Assembly (NCBI GenBank): GCA_910587375.1
Contig: CAJULR010000035.1
Coordinates: forward strand, 62,001-126,000
Length of the DNA: 64,000 nt
Source of the DNA: Candidatus Gastranaerophilales bacterium
GTDB taxonomy: Bacteria; Cyanobacteriota; Vampirovibrionia; Gastranaerophilales; Gastranaerophilaceae
Direction: 5' to 3'
Positions 6,011-14,772 of the stretch are shown here, in pieces (the first letter of the stretch is position 1; every line of letters begins with the position of its first letter). The position numbers were made by a program, and so were the translations under genes. Below the pieces are notes generated by a model. That model had not been told where the DNA came from. It did no database searches and saw only the letters and a list, made by a program, of their open reading frames with translations.

Positions 6011-7156
6011 ATGCCTGAAAAAAACATTGAAAAAACCATATATGCACCGGAAACTGTTGTGTGGGAGATAACATTCAGATGTAATGTAAATTGTATCCAC
6101 TGCGGCTCGGACTGCACAAGCGTCGAAAAAGACCACCAGCTTACAACCGCAGAATGTTTTGAAATTATTGAAGATTTAGCTCAAATCGGCACAAAAACAG
6201 TGATTCTCTCTGGCGGCGAACCCCTTATGCGAAAAGACATAGGCGCCATTGCCACAATGATTAGAAGTTTAGGGATGAATGTTGCTTTTATATCAAACGC
6301 TTACCTTGTAAATGAAGAAACGATAAAGGTTTTAGAGGCTATAAAGCCTGTGGCTTACGGTATCAGCATTGACGCGGCAGATGCTTATCTCCACGATTAC
6401 ATCAGAGGAAAACAGGGCTGCTTTGAACATGTTCAAAACGCTATAAACCTGCTTCACGCGCATAATATCACCCCAAGTGTCGTAACTACAATTCACAAAT
6501 TAAATTACAGCCAATTACCGAAACTTCGCGACTTTTTAATTAAAAATAAAGTTCGCTTCTGGCAGATTCAATACGGCGATCATATCGGCAGAATGCCAAG
6601 AGAAACAATGATAACAGAAGCACAATTTATGCAGATTGCAAAATTCATCTTAGAAACAAGAGAAAAATATTCAGACAAATTTGACAAAGTTTCAGGCGCC
6701 GATGTTTTTGGCTATCTTGGAGATTTAGGCAAAAAAGTTCAGGGCGAATGGTGGGGCTGTCATGCTGGAATGAGAGGCCTTGGCCTGGGTTCTGACGGGA
6801 CAGTGCGCGGATGTCTGTCTTTGCAGTTGGATGAATTTATCGAAGGAAACGCAAGAGAAAAGTCTTTAAAAGAAATTTGGAACGACAGAAATTCGTTTAA
6901 ATATAACAGGCGTTTTGACTGCTCAATGCTTACGGGGCACTGCAAAGACTGCGTTTATGCGGCGGTTTGCAAGGGCGGATGTTTAAGAGCAGCCTCTGTT
7001 AACGGCGGAAGGTGCAACCCATATTGCCTATACAGGTTTGAAAAAGATGGCTTTTCAAGCAAAGAACAGGCAAGGACAGAATTTTCAAAAGAAGAACTTT
7101 TTATGCTCTATAACCCGATAAGGCCCCTGCCAGAAGAATTTATCAAAGGAAAATAG
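6011..7156 (+). CDS. Radical SAM/SPASM peptide-modifying enzyme
   Basis: This 381-residue enzyme begins at the ATG at 6011, six bases after GGAG. The radical SAM cluster motif CNVNCIHC (C-x3-C-x2-C) lies at residues 24-31, followed by the SAM-binding 'SGGEPLMR'. The C-terminal SPASM domain is complete: C-x12-G-x4-C ('WGCHAG' to 'GTVRGC'), then CKDCVYAAVCKGGC, an exact C-x2-C-x5-C-x3-C, then a last 'CNPYC'. SPASM enzymes carry extra 4Fe-4S clusters and mostly modify ribosomal peptides (thioether, cyclophane, epimer or tyramine excision). The divergent neighbour with four VYGI repeats is the obvious substrate candidate. No accessory PlpY-like or RRE protein and no protease or exporter lies nearby. 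Heme-pathway relatives (NirJ/AhbD) are an alternative, but no tetrapyrrole genes are present. Confidence 0.85.
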   Translation: MPEKNIEKTIYAPETVVWEITFRCNVNCIHCGSDCTSVEKDHQLTTAECFEIIEDLAQIGTKTVILSGGEPLMRKDIGAIATMIRSLGMNVAFISNAYLVNEETIKVLEAIKPVAYGISIDAADAYLHDYIRGKQGCFEHVQNAINLLHAHNITPSVVTTIHKLNYSQLPKLRDFLIKNKVRFWQIQYGDHIGRMPRETMITEAQFMQIAKFILETREKYSDKFDKVSGADVFGYLGDLGKKVQGEWWGCHAGMRGLGLGSDGTVRGCLSLQLDEFIEGNAREKSLKEIWNDRNSFKYNRRFDCSMLTGHCKDCVYAAVCKGGCLRAASVNGGRCNPYCLYRFEKDGFSSKEQARTEFSKEELFMLYNPIRPLPEEFIKGK

Positions 7157-7257
7157 ACCCCTAAGTTATAATTTCAAAGCCCTTAAACCTTAAAATTAGG
7201 TCTTTTAGGGATTTAGCAACACTTTTAATTCTAAAAATTTTAACAAATTCAAATACA

Positions 7258-7294
7258 AAACGCCTGCAGCTTTATTGAAAGGTTGCAGGCGTTT
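7258..7294 (-). terminator. Intrinsic terminator after rplI
   Basis: AAACGCCTGCA (7258-7268) pairs with TGCAGGCGTTT (7284-7294), an 11-bp stem across a 15-base loop, 22 bases beyond the rplI stop. On the minus strand it is followed by a short T-rich run. Confidence 0.7.
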
Positions 7295-7315
7295 AAAAAA
7301 CTTATTATTTTGTTC

Positions 7316-7816
7316 TTATGCTTCTTCTGTTTCAGTTTCTTCTTCAACAATAGCTTCTTTAATTGTTTCAGAAGCGCTAACTGTAACTCTTAATTGAGCT
7401 TTAACTTTAGAAGACAATTTAACAGTCATTATGAAATCACCAACGTGGTTAATCGGGTTATCAAGAGTGATAGTTTTTCTGTCAACTTCAATTCCTGTTT
7501 TTGCAAGCAATTCTTCTGCAAGTTTTTTAGTTGTAATTGTACCGAATAATTTGCCTGATTCACCTGCTTTTGCAGAAAGTTCAATAACTTCTGCGGCCTG
7601 AATTTTTTCAGCCTGGCTAAGAGCTTCTTGATGAAGTTTTTCAGCCTTGGCTTTAATTCTTGCCATATCTCTTTCTCTTGCTTCAAGTGAACCTTTTGTT
7701 GCTCTTTCAGCTAAGTTGTTTGGGATTAAATAGTTTCTTGCATAACCGTCTTTAACGTTTACTATATCGCCCACTTCGCCAATATTTTGAACATCTTTTT
7801 TAAGTATAAGTTGCAT
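7316..7816 (-). CDS. rplI: 50S ribosomal protein L9
   Basis: L9 is an elongated two-domain protein of the large subunit that restrains mRNA slippage. The N-terminal signature 'GDIVNVKDGYARNYLIPNNLA' is intact apart from usual variation (residues ~17-37), followed by a long helix and a C-terminal domain. I start at the ATG at 7816 preceded by AAGGAG; the frame is open 21 codons further but without ribosome site. The 166-residue form has an acidic C-terminal tail ('EEETETEEA') about 15 residues longer than usual. It lies downstream of minE on the same strand. Confidence 0.95.
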   Translation of the reverse strand: MQLILKKDVQNIGEVGDIVNVKDGYARNYLIPNNLAERATKGSLEARERDMARIKAKAEKLHQEALSQAEKIQAAEVIELSAKAGESGKLFGTITTKKLAEELLAKTGIEVDRKTITLDNPINHVGDFIMTVKLSSKVKAQLRVTVSASETIKEAIVEEETETEEA

Positions 7817-7908
7817 TGTTTTCTCCTTGTATTTTTGTTCAGGTAAGGCTATCTTAAATAAAACACGGGGGTTTTTCAAGTCCTTAGCCTGAAAATTTTA
7901 AAAAATTG

Positions 7909-8481
7909 TTATTTTTTCTTCCTTGATTTCTTTGAAGTGCCTGAATTTTCTGCTACAGCCTCTTTTTCTTTTTCAGGCTCTGAAGTTTCTTTTTCTTCTT
8001 CCTTGTCTTCGGTTTCTTCAACCTTTTCTTCTATGTTTTTTTGCGCCTTTTCAATTAAAGCACTGTCAATTTCTTCGCCGTCTGCAAGAGCCATCGCCTT
8101 TTCTTTGATTAAATTTTCAAGCTCTTTTACAATTTCTTCCGCTTTTTTCTGGTTTTTGAGGCTTTGTTCTTTGATGGATTCATCAATTTCATCATCAGTT
8201 TTCGGACGAGTTACAGGAATGCTTAAATTTAAAACGGTTGATTCATCAAGCGCGTCAATTTGCAATTGAAAATTATCGCCATCAATTTCCATATATTTTG
8301 AAACAACAGACACAAGCTCTTCTTTCATCATCTGAATAGCGCGTTCTGAAAAACCGGCTCTATCTTGCAAAAGAACGGTTTTCAGGCGGTTAATTGCAAC
8401 CCCTTTTGTGGGGTCTGCTTCTTCAGTTGATGTAAAAAAGCTTAAAACCTTGTTGTATAAATCATGAAAAATATCTTTCAT
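7909..8481 (-). CDS. minE: Cell division topological specificity factor MinE, extended
   Basis: MinE drives MinD off the membrane and sets mid-cell placement of the division septum. The N-terminal amphipathic anchor ('KDIFHDLYNKVLSFF') and the MinD-contact segment ('AINRLKTVLLQDRAGFS', residues ~29-45) are clear, followed by the usual anti-MinCD/topology part to about residue 92. The protein is 190 residues, twice the usual ~90. The extra half is a lysine/glutamate-rich, probably coiled-coil tail ending in 'KKSRKKK'. The start codon overlaps the minD stop by one base, so the two are translationally coupled. Confidence 0.92.
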   Translation of the reverse strand: MKDIFHDLYNKVLSFFTSTEEADPTKGVAINRLKTVLLQDRAGFSERAIQMMKEELVSVVSKYMEIDGDNFQLQIDALDESTVLNLSIPVTRPKTDDEIDESIKEQSLKNQKKAEEIVKELENLIKEKAMALADGEEIDSALIEKAQKNIEEKVEETEDKEEEKETSEPEKEKEAVAENSGTSKKSRKKK

Positions 8482-9305
8482 TATTCAGCCTTCGCTTTCT
8501 TTGCCATAAGTTTTTGGGTGAATTTTTTGATTTTTTCAATGATGTTTTTCGGCTGGTCAATGTCAAGGAAAGGCACATCTTCCCCTTGAATTCTTCTTGC
8601 AACGTTTAGATACGCTTGCCCTGCAAGAGAATGTTCATCGTTTACAATGGGCTCACCCTTGTTAGTTGAAGTGATAACCCCTGTGTCCTCGGGAATTACG
8701 CCGATAAGCTCTGCGGATAAGATTTCTACAACATCCTCAACGCTCATCATATCGTTTGTTTTAATCAAATTCGGACGAACTCTGTTTACAAGAAGTCTGT
8801 ATTTTTTCACATCTTCTTTTGATTCTAACAAACCTATAATTCTATCCGCGTCACGAATTGCAGACATTTCAGGAGTTGTTACAACAATAGCTTCGTTTGC
8901 GCCTGCAACGGCGTTTTGGAAGCCTTGTTCAATCCCTGCCGGGCAATCAACAAGAATGTAGTCAAATTCTTTTTTAAGTGTTTCGCAAATTTCTTTAAGC
9001 TGGTCAGCATTAACTGCGGATTTGTCCCTTGTTTGCGCCGCTGCAAGCAGGCAGAGGTTCGGGTTTTTCTTATCTTTTACAAGGGCTTGTTTAAGCTTAC
9101 ATCTTTCTTCAACAACATCCACAATCGTATACACAATGCGGTTTTCAAGGCCAAGCAATAAATCAAGGTTCCTAAGGCCGATGTCTGTATCAATCAAAAC
9201 AACCTTATTTCCGCCTTTTGCAAGGGCTGTACCTATATTTGCAGAGGTTGTTGTTTTTCCAACCCCGCCCTTTCCTGATGTAATTACAATAACAGAACCT
9301 GTCAT
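8481..9305 (-). CDS. minD: Septum site-determining ATPase MinD
   Basis: MinD is a membrane-cycling ParA/MinD-type ATPase that recruits MinC. The deviant Walker A motif GKGGVGKT is at residues 11-18, the switch motif 'LIDTDIGLRNLDLLLG' at ~37-52 and Walker B 'ILVDCPAGIEQGF' near 120. The C-terminus ('IIEKIKKFTQKLMAKKAKAE') is the amphipathic membrane-targeting helix. It lies between minC (12 bases upstream) and minE (1-base overlap), the standard operon order. Confidence 0.97.
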   Translation of the reverse strand: MTGSVIVITSGKGGVGKTTTSANIGTALAKGGNKVVLIDTDIGLRNLDLLLGLENRIVYTIVDVVEERCKLKQALVKDKKNPNLCLLAAAQTRDKSAVNADQLKEICETLKKEFDYILVDCPAGIEQGFQNAVAGANEAIVVTTPEMSAIRDADRIIGLLESKEDVKKYRLLVNRVRPNLIKTNDMMSVEDVVEILSAELIGVIPEDTGVITSTNKGEPIVNDEHSLAGQAYLNVARRIQGEDVPFLDIDQPKNIIEKIKKFTQKLMAKKAKAE

Positions 9306-9317
9306 ATATCTTCACTC

Positions 9318-10439
9318 CTATTGATTAGCCATTTTAAACAACACAATGTTATCGTCTACAATCCTTGCCTCTTCGGGCGTAAAGACCGCAGATTTTACGA
9401 TGTATGGAATATTTCCGCCGTCGGGGCGTCTTGAATAGCAGTTTGCAATCCTAAGTTGAACAGCATTCATTTTTAATGCCCTAATTCTTGCTTCTCTGTT
9501 TCCGCTGCAGCCGGCGTGTGCGATTGAACCCAAAACGCCCCAAACCGTAATATCGCCTGTGGCTTTAATTTCAGAACCCGGGTGGCAATCACCTATGATT
9601 ATAATATTTCCGTCAAACTCAAGTGTTTGACCGCTTCTTAATGTTTGATTAACATAAATAGTCTGTTTGTTGTCAATTACAACAGGGTCATTTGTTGGCG
9701 GCAAATAGAAATCAACCTCTTCAAGGTCTGATTCATCCTGAAGATTTTCATCGCTTGCTTTTTTATAAACAGTTATAGTTTGTCTTTGAAGCCCTTCAAA
9801 TTCTTCTTCAGCAGGCTTTTCAACCTTAACAGGAGGCTCATCTGCAGGTGCTTCCGCCTTTGGAGCCGCTTTTGGCTTTTTAAGCGCGTCTTTTTTGGGC
9901 TTTGGAGGTTCTGCAATTGCTTCTTCCCCAAGCTCTGTCTTTAATTCGTCAAACTTGTTTGTAACCATTGTGGTAACAACAGTTTCAGGCCCAAGAACCA
10001 ATCCTTCGGCAAGGCCCGGTGCAGGGCTTTGCGCTATATTTTCAGGCATTTCTTCTTTTGGCGCCGCAGGCTTTTGTACGTTTTGCACAACAGGCTCATC
10101 AACGCTTAAACCTATCTGTTCATTTTGAACCATATCGGCATTTGCAGCTTTTTTAAGCTTCATAACCTTGGCCCTTGTCACCTTAATTCCCATGCTCTCG
10201 CACGCATTTTGGGTGATTAAAGATGTAGTATCAACATTTACAAGCTGCGAATTGTAGCTTTCAATCAAAGATTTAATACTCAAAATTTGGGACTGATTTA
10301 AAACGTTGTCCTTCAATTTTAAAGAAATCCCTCTGCCTGAAGCGTTTGGAATTTCAAGCGCCAAAGAAACATTGTTGATAATCTCACCCGTATTTGTGCA
10401 TCCGCTCAAATCAATTACAAAAAGTCCGATATCTTCCAT
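9318..10439 (-). CDS. minC: Septum inhibitor MinC, long linker
   Basis: MinC blocks FtsZ polymerisation away from mid-cell. The C-terminal beta-helical domain is clear (residues ~270-365: 'LRSGQTLEFDGNIIIIGDCH', 'SGNREARIRALKMNAVQLRI'), containing the MinD-binding surface. Residues 1-110 form a plausible MinC N-terminal domain ('GRGISLKLKDNVLNQSQILS'). Between them lies a ~150-residue Pro/Ala/Glu-rich linker ('KKPKAAPKAEAPADEPP'), making 373 residues against a usual 220-260. First gene of the minC-minD-minE group. Confidence 0.93.
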   Translation of the reverse strand: MEDIGLFVIDLSGCTNTGEIINNVSLALEIPNASGRGISLKLKDNVLNQSQILSIKSLIESYNSQLVNVDTTSLITQNACESMGIKVTRAKVMKLKKAANADMVQNEQIGLSVDEPVVQNVQKPAAPKEEMPENIAQSPAPGLAEGLVLGPETVVTTMVTNKFDELKTELGEEAIAEPPKPKKDALKKPKAAPKAEAPADEPPVKVEKPAEEEFEGLQRQTITVYKKASDENLQDESDLEEVDFYLPPTNDPVVIDNKQTIYVNQTLRSGQTLEFDGNIIIIGDCHPGSEIKATGDITVWGVLGSIAHAGCSGNREARIRALKMNAVQLRIANCYSRRPDGGNIPYIVKSAVFTPEEARIVDDNIVLFKMANQ

Positions 10440-10648
10440 AAAATTTCATACCTCAATCTTACTTATTATCTACCTTATCTTAAAATCAATATAAAAACAA
10501 TTAATTATAAAGAAAAATTGCGCCGAAATCATGATGAGGCTTGTTTTTTGAAAAAAATAACCCATATTTTTTTGTCAATTTTTACCCTTTATATGTTTTA
10601 ATTAAGTATAAAAACATCCCCCCTAAAAACGGGGCAAAAAGGAAAAAT

Positions 10649-11569
10649 ATGCAGGCCATATCTCTTCAAAGCATTTTAAGTACATCAACATTCAAAGATT
10701 TTGATATTCCAAACAGCGCCCTCTGTAGAAGCCTTGAACCACACTCACACCAGGGAATTCCAAGCGGAGGCACATACCTTGATTTAAAAACTCAAGGAAG
10801 CTTGCCTGAAAATTCGCCCAAAAATCTGCCTGAAACATTAAATATTTCCGCCCCGATTCCTTCTTATAAAACACCCTTAAATTCACCCCAAAAAGAAGAA
10901 AGGGGCAGTTTGAAAAAAATTCTTCCTTTGGCAGGGGCCGTTATAGGGGCAGTTTTACCTATAATTTATTTAAATAAAACAAAGGGAAAAAGCTTAAACA
11001 CAGATATTTTAAAAAACGGTAAAGCGTTTGACAAATTGAAAGAAGCTGGCGAATATTTTGAAATTGACGGCATAAAAGAAATCCTCTCAACCGCAGGTGG
11101 GGCCATTGCAGGCGGCCTTTTAGGGGGCCTTATTTCAGATAGAAACAGAGAAAACAGAAAAGAAAAAGTTAAAAATGCCATCTTTGAAATGGTGAATATA
11201 ACAGTTCCGACACTTTTTGTTGTTGGCGCAGAAAAACTTTTAAATTCTTTTAAAAATGTAAAAATAAACCCCGCCTTAAAAAAAGCTCTCCCAATTGCCC
11301 TTGGCGTCGGCCTTGGGGCGCCTGTTGCTTCTAAAATTTCAGGCGCAATTAATAAAAAGGCCTTTAAAGAAGATAAATCCAAACAAAGGCATTTCCGCCC
11401 AAAAGATTACCTTGTGCATATCGATGATATAGTGACAACTTTTGCGCTTGCAAAACTTCCTTTTCTAAAAGCCATTCCGTTCGATAAAATTTTATCACTT
11501 ATTTATATCCACTGCGGATTTGAGGCAGGCTCCGCTGACACCAAAGGGCATGGGCACCACCATCATTAA
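10649..11569 (+). CDS. Unknown membrane-associated protein with His-rich tail
   Basis: This 306-residue protein starts at the ATG at 10649, just after AAAAAGGA; the frame is open 36 codons further upstream without support. I recognise no family. It has a low-complexity N-terminal 90 residues, a hydrophobic span ('LAGAVIGAVLPIIYL'), a Gly-rich second span ('AGGAIAGGLLGGLIS'), and two more hydrophobic stretches ('ITVPTLFVVGAEKL', 'ALPIALGVGLGAPVA'). It ends in GHGHHHH, a natural metal-binding tail. It is divergent from minC and convergent with the phosphoesterase gene. Probably a lineage-specific inner-membrane protein. Confidence 0.65.
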   Translation: MQAISLQSILSTSTFKDFDIPNSALCRSLEPHSHQGIPSGGTYLDLKTQGSLPENSPKNLPETLNISAPIPSYKTPLNSPQKEERGSLKKILPLAGAVIGAVLPIIYLNKTKGKSLNTDILKNGKAFDKLKEAGEYFEIDGIKEILSTAGGAIAGGLLGGLISDRNRENRKEKVKNAIFEMVNITVPTLFVVGAEKLLNSFKNVKINPALKKALPIALGVGLGAPVASKISGAINKKAFKEDKSKQRHFRPKDYLVHIDDIVTTFALAKLPFLKAIPFDKILSLIYIHCGFEAGSADTKGHGHHHH

Positions 11570-11634
11570 TCTTGCCCTTTAAACGCGCTAAAAATAATAA
11601 ATATGCTGCAAATCAATGCTAAAAATCAAAAGGA

Positions 11635-13353
11635 TTAATCTAAAATCCTAACATCACACCTGGCGTATAGATTATCCTTATTTTCGTGCATATATTGAAC
11701 AAATAAATCCTTAGCATTAAGGTTTAGAGGCTCTGCCGCCTTAAAAAGGGTGTCATGAATAAAAGGATTTTTAGACTTTACAAAGAATTTTTTAACGTTT
11801 GCAATTGTGTATATGCCGTTTGGTTTTATTGGCTCCCCTGTTTTTTCAAAAATTATATGTTTTGCAAGTTCATCAGGGCTTGCCATCAGGTGATAGTCAA
11901 AAAGAAGATTTTTCTTATCAATAATAAGCCCTGAATTGTGCATAATAGGACATCTTTCAGGTACTGATTCATTCATCAGGAGGTTTTCAATAATTAACTC
12001 AATAAGGATTGCTCCTTTGACATTATTCTTATAAATTGCCGCGTCTTCCTGTGTTATGCCATTAAGCGCTCCTAATATCTGTATAATACTTGCGCCGCCT
12101 GAATTTTCAGTATCAAGCGCAGTCCTTATTGCAGAAGCATTAATTGTAAAAATATCCACACTTGGGTCTTTTTTCTTAATTTCAGATAAAATCGCGTCTG
12201 TTATGAAGTTTGCAAGAAAATTATTCCCCCGCCTTACATCATCAATGCCCAAACTTGTCACATCAGGGTTTTTTGTCTTTATTTTAAAATCTTTTGCCAA
12301 ATCTCTTAAAAATATCCCGTTGTGAAAACCCATAAAGAAACCGCCGGTTTTTGGGCTGTTAAAAGGATGGTAGGATTTTATTTGAACTTCATCTTTTAAA
12401 TTTCCATCATCGTCTATAGAAAATTTTGCATTAACATACTTTTTAAAATTCTGTGATAACTTTACAATCTTTACGCCATTTACCGTATTAACTTCATCTC
12501 TGTGTTCATGCCCGTCAAAGATTATATTGATTTTATCCCCAAGCGCCCCTGCAAGATTTTCCGCAAAACCTGCCCCTGTGTGGGCTGACACTACAACAAG
12601 GCCCTTTGGATGTTTCTTTTTAAATTCTTCCACCCTTCTTACAGTATCATTAAATGTTTTTTCATAGTCTTCAGGCTTTACAAGTTTTTCAGCCTTATAC
12701 TTTGAATCTAAAAACGTTATGCCCTTAAGCCCTTTTGCATAATATGGCATATTAACAGGGCTTATTCCAAGAAAAAGCACTTTATGTTTTAAATTCGGGT
12801 CTTTATCATCCTCAATTTCTAAAATGTCTTCTTGCACAATCTTTCCGCTTTTAACTTCATCCCTTAAAACGGGTGAATTTTTAACATCAAGGTTTGTCAT
12901 AAGAACTTTTGCGTCAATATTATCCGCAACCCTTTTAAATTCTTCTTCTCCGGCGTCCATCTCATGGTTTCCGGCCAAAAAATATATAGGCATATCAGCC
13001 TCTTGCTTTTTAGCACCTTGCTTTTCAGGCCTTTTTAAGGCGAGGCTTCTAATTCTTTCAGCAAAGGCATTGAAAAATTCAATTTGAAAAAAATGCGAAT
13101 TTGCGTCCTTGTTTGAAGCATACCCTTTTGTTCCGCCTGAAATAAACCAATCTCCGGCAATTATCTGGACGTTTTTATTCCCCTTTTTATTCTCAAGAAA
13201 AAGTTCATCCCTGTTTTCTTCAATGCTTGAATAAAAGGTGTCAAGCTTGTCTAAATTCCCGTGCGAATCTGAAAAGGAGTTAATATTGAGTACAGCCCCC
13301 TTAAAATTTGGCCCTTTGGACAAAATAAAAGAATTTATCGTTTGAATTTTCAT
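11635..13353 (-). CDS. 5'-nucleotidase-like metallophosphoesterase
   Basis: This 572-residue protein has the two domains of the UshA/5'-nucleotidase family. The metallophosphatase part shows 'FSDSHGNLDK' (D-x-H-G), 'IIAGDWF', 'LAGNHEMDAG', 'VVSAHTGAG' and 'FDGHEHRDEV'. The C-terminal domain carries 'NFLANFITDAI', the substrate-gating region, and 'GIYTIAN'. The likely reaction is hydrolysis of nucleotides, UDP-sugars or cyclic phosphates. Family members are normally exported with a Sec signal peptide, but here the first 30 residues instead read 'INSFILSKGPNFKGAVLNI', the N-terminal motif shared by other proteins of this window. How it would be exported is open. Confidence 0.85.
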   Translation of the reverse strand: MKIQTINSFILSKGPNFKGAVLNINSFSDSHGNLDKLDTFYSSIEENRDELFLENKKGNKNVQIIAGDWFISGGTKGYASNKDANSHFFQIEFFNAFAERIRSLALKRPEKQGAKKQEADMPIYFLAGNHEMDAGEEEFKRVADNIDAKVLMTNLDVKNSPVLRDEVKSGKIVQEDILEIEDDKDPNLKHKVLFLGISPVNMPYYAKGLKGITFLDSKYKAEKLVKPEDYEKTFNDTVRRVEEFKKKHPKGLVVVSAHTGAGFAENLAGALGDKINIIFDGHEHRDEVNTVNGVKIVKLSQNFKKYVNAKFSIDDDGNLKDEVQIKSYHPFNSPKTGGFFMGFHNGIFLRDLAKDFKIKTKNPDVTSLGIDDVRRGNNFLANFITDAILSEIKKKDPSVDIFTINASAIRTALDTENSGGASIIQILGALNGITQEDAAIYKNNVKGAILIELIIENLLMNESVPERCPIMHNSGLIIDKKNLLFDYHLMASPDELAKHIIFEKTGEPIKPNGIYTIANVKKFFVKSKNPFIHDTLFKAAEPLNLNAKDLFVQYMHENKDNLYARCDVRILD

Positions 13354-13400
13354 AAAAAAATTAGAATTTGTATTTAATTAAACATCAAAAAGAAAAAAGT

Positions 13401-13429
13401 TTGATAGAATTTTATTATTTTGTTAATAT
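13401..13429 (+). promoter_or_regulatory. Promoter of amidase gene (leaderless)
   Basis: TTGATA at 13401-13406, a 17-base spacer, and TAATAT at 13424-13429. Seven bases separate the -10 box from the ATG at 13437, so the mRNA would begin at or within a base of the start codon. No ribosome site is present. Confidence 0.55.
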
Positions 13430-13436
13430 TTTTGTT

Positions 13437-14707
13437 ATGAAAAAGATTTTTTTATTATTTTTAGCACTATTGCTTATTTCACCTGCAAGCTTTGCAAACC
13501 GTTGGGAAGAAGATGACGGCCTTCCATATGTTGTTTTAAAAACAACTTTTGACTACACCCCTTTAAGAGAGGCGCCAAGCACCAACGCACAAAGGTTTAC
13601 ACACCTTAGAAAAGGGGTGTCAATTTATGCAGAAGAATATGATTCAAATTTTTATATCCTTGATTTTGGCACAAGCAGAAGGTTTTGGGTTGAAAAAAAA
13701 TATGTAACTGCCGTAGATAAAGTGGTTGAAAAAAGGGGCGCAAAAGTAACAAATGTTAAGCTTTATGAAAACGGCAACAATTATATTGTAAAAATTAAAA
13801 CAAAAAACAAAATGCAAACCCCGTATAAAATTTCCCAATCAGGAAATGACCTGAATTTTCAAATGTTTGATATCGACCTCAAGAAAAATAGAAAACAAAG
13901 AAACAAAAATAAAGACACATACGGAATAAAATTCAAATCAAACAAAGCAGACGGCTTTAACATCTTTATGATGAAACCAAGAGTAAATTCCGGCGTTTTG
14001 GCGCTTAATTATAAAAGCAAAGTGCCAATTTTTGGATATGACGTAAAAAGAAAAGATAACGCACTCATTTTACAAATCAGAAAACCGATTGATATTAAAT
14101 CCAAAAAACCGCTCAAAGATGTAAAAATTGCGCTGGACGCAGGACATGGCGGAAATGAACCCGGGTGTGTTGCACGCGGCATAAAAGAAAAAGATGTAAA
14201 TCTTCAAATTACAAAAAAGCTTGATAAAGAATTAAGAAGACGCGGCGCAAAAACAACAATGACGCGCAAAAAAGACACTGATGTCGGGCTTTATAAAAGA
14301 GTTGAAATGGCAAAAGCAGCACACGCTGATTTTCTTATAAGCGTACATCAAAACTCCCTTGCAAACCCTGAAAATTACGAAAAAAGCACGGCGCAGGCGT
14401 ATATTATTACAATGAAAACGCAAAAGCTCTGGCTGAAAGCGTTCAAAACAGCCTTGTGCGCGCAACAGGTTTTAAAGACGACGGTGTATTTAATTCATCT
14501 TTGGCACTAACCAGAACAACAACCCCTGTGAGCATTTTGGTTGAATGCGGATATTTAATCCACCCGTATGAAAGGGTAAAATTAACCGACGAAGAATTTC
14601 AACAAACCGTAGCAGAAGGCATTGCAAACGGGGTTGAAAAGCATTTAAGATATTTAAAAAACCATTCTTATAAACGCCTTAAAAGTTCAAGAAGAGAAAG
14701 TCTATAA
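13437..14707 (+). pseudogene. N-acetylmuramoyl-L-alanine amidase, frameshifted
   Basis: Cell-wall hydrolase cleaving the sugar-peptide bond of peptidoglycan. Order: Sec signal peptide (residues 1-20, 'MKKIFLLFLALLLISPASFA'), SH3-like domain, AMIN-like beta domain and Amidase_3 domain. Amidase_3 starts 'IALDAGHGGNEPG' and contains 'KEKDVNL' and 'FLISVHQNS', but the frame then leaves the family near 14381-14392 and stops at 14512. The rest of the domain resumes one frame over ('GAGVYYYNENAKALAESVQ', then 'VSILVECGYLIHPYERV' with the catalytic Glu) to a stop at 14707. Adding one base restores the whole protein. A run of six A at 14380-14385 is a likely slip site. Either a true recent pseudogene, a phase-variable gene, or a sequencing error. 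Confidence 0.85.
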
Positions 14708-14772
14708 GAACATAAAGCTTGATTTTAAGCAGCTTTTAGCTCTTTTTAGCCCTGAAAACACGGCATAAAGGC

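Noticed and set aside
6011..7156. Radical SAM enzyme as a heme-pathway NirJ/AhbD enzyme
   Set aside because: No tetrapyrrole genes nearby, and the divergent repeat protein gives a better partner; not excluded without a tree.
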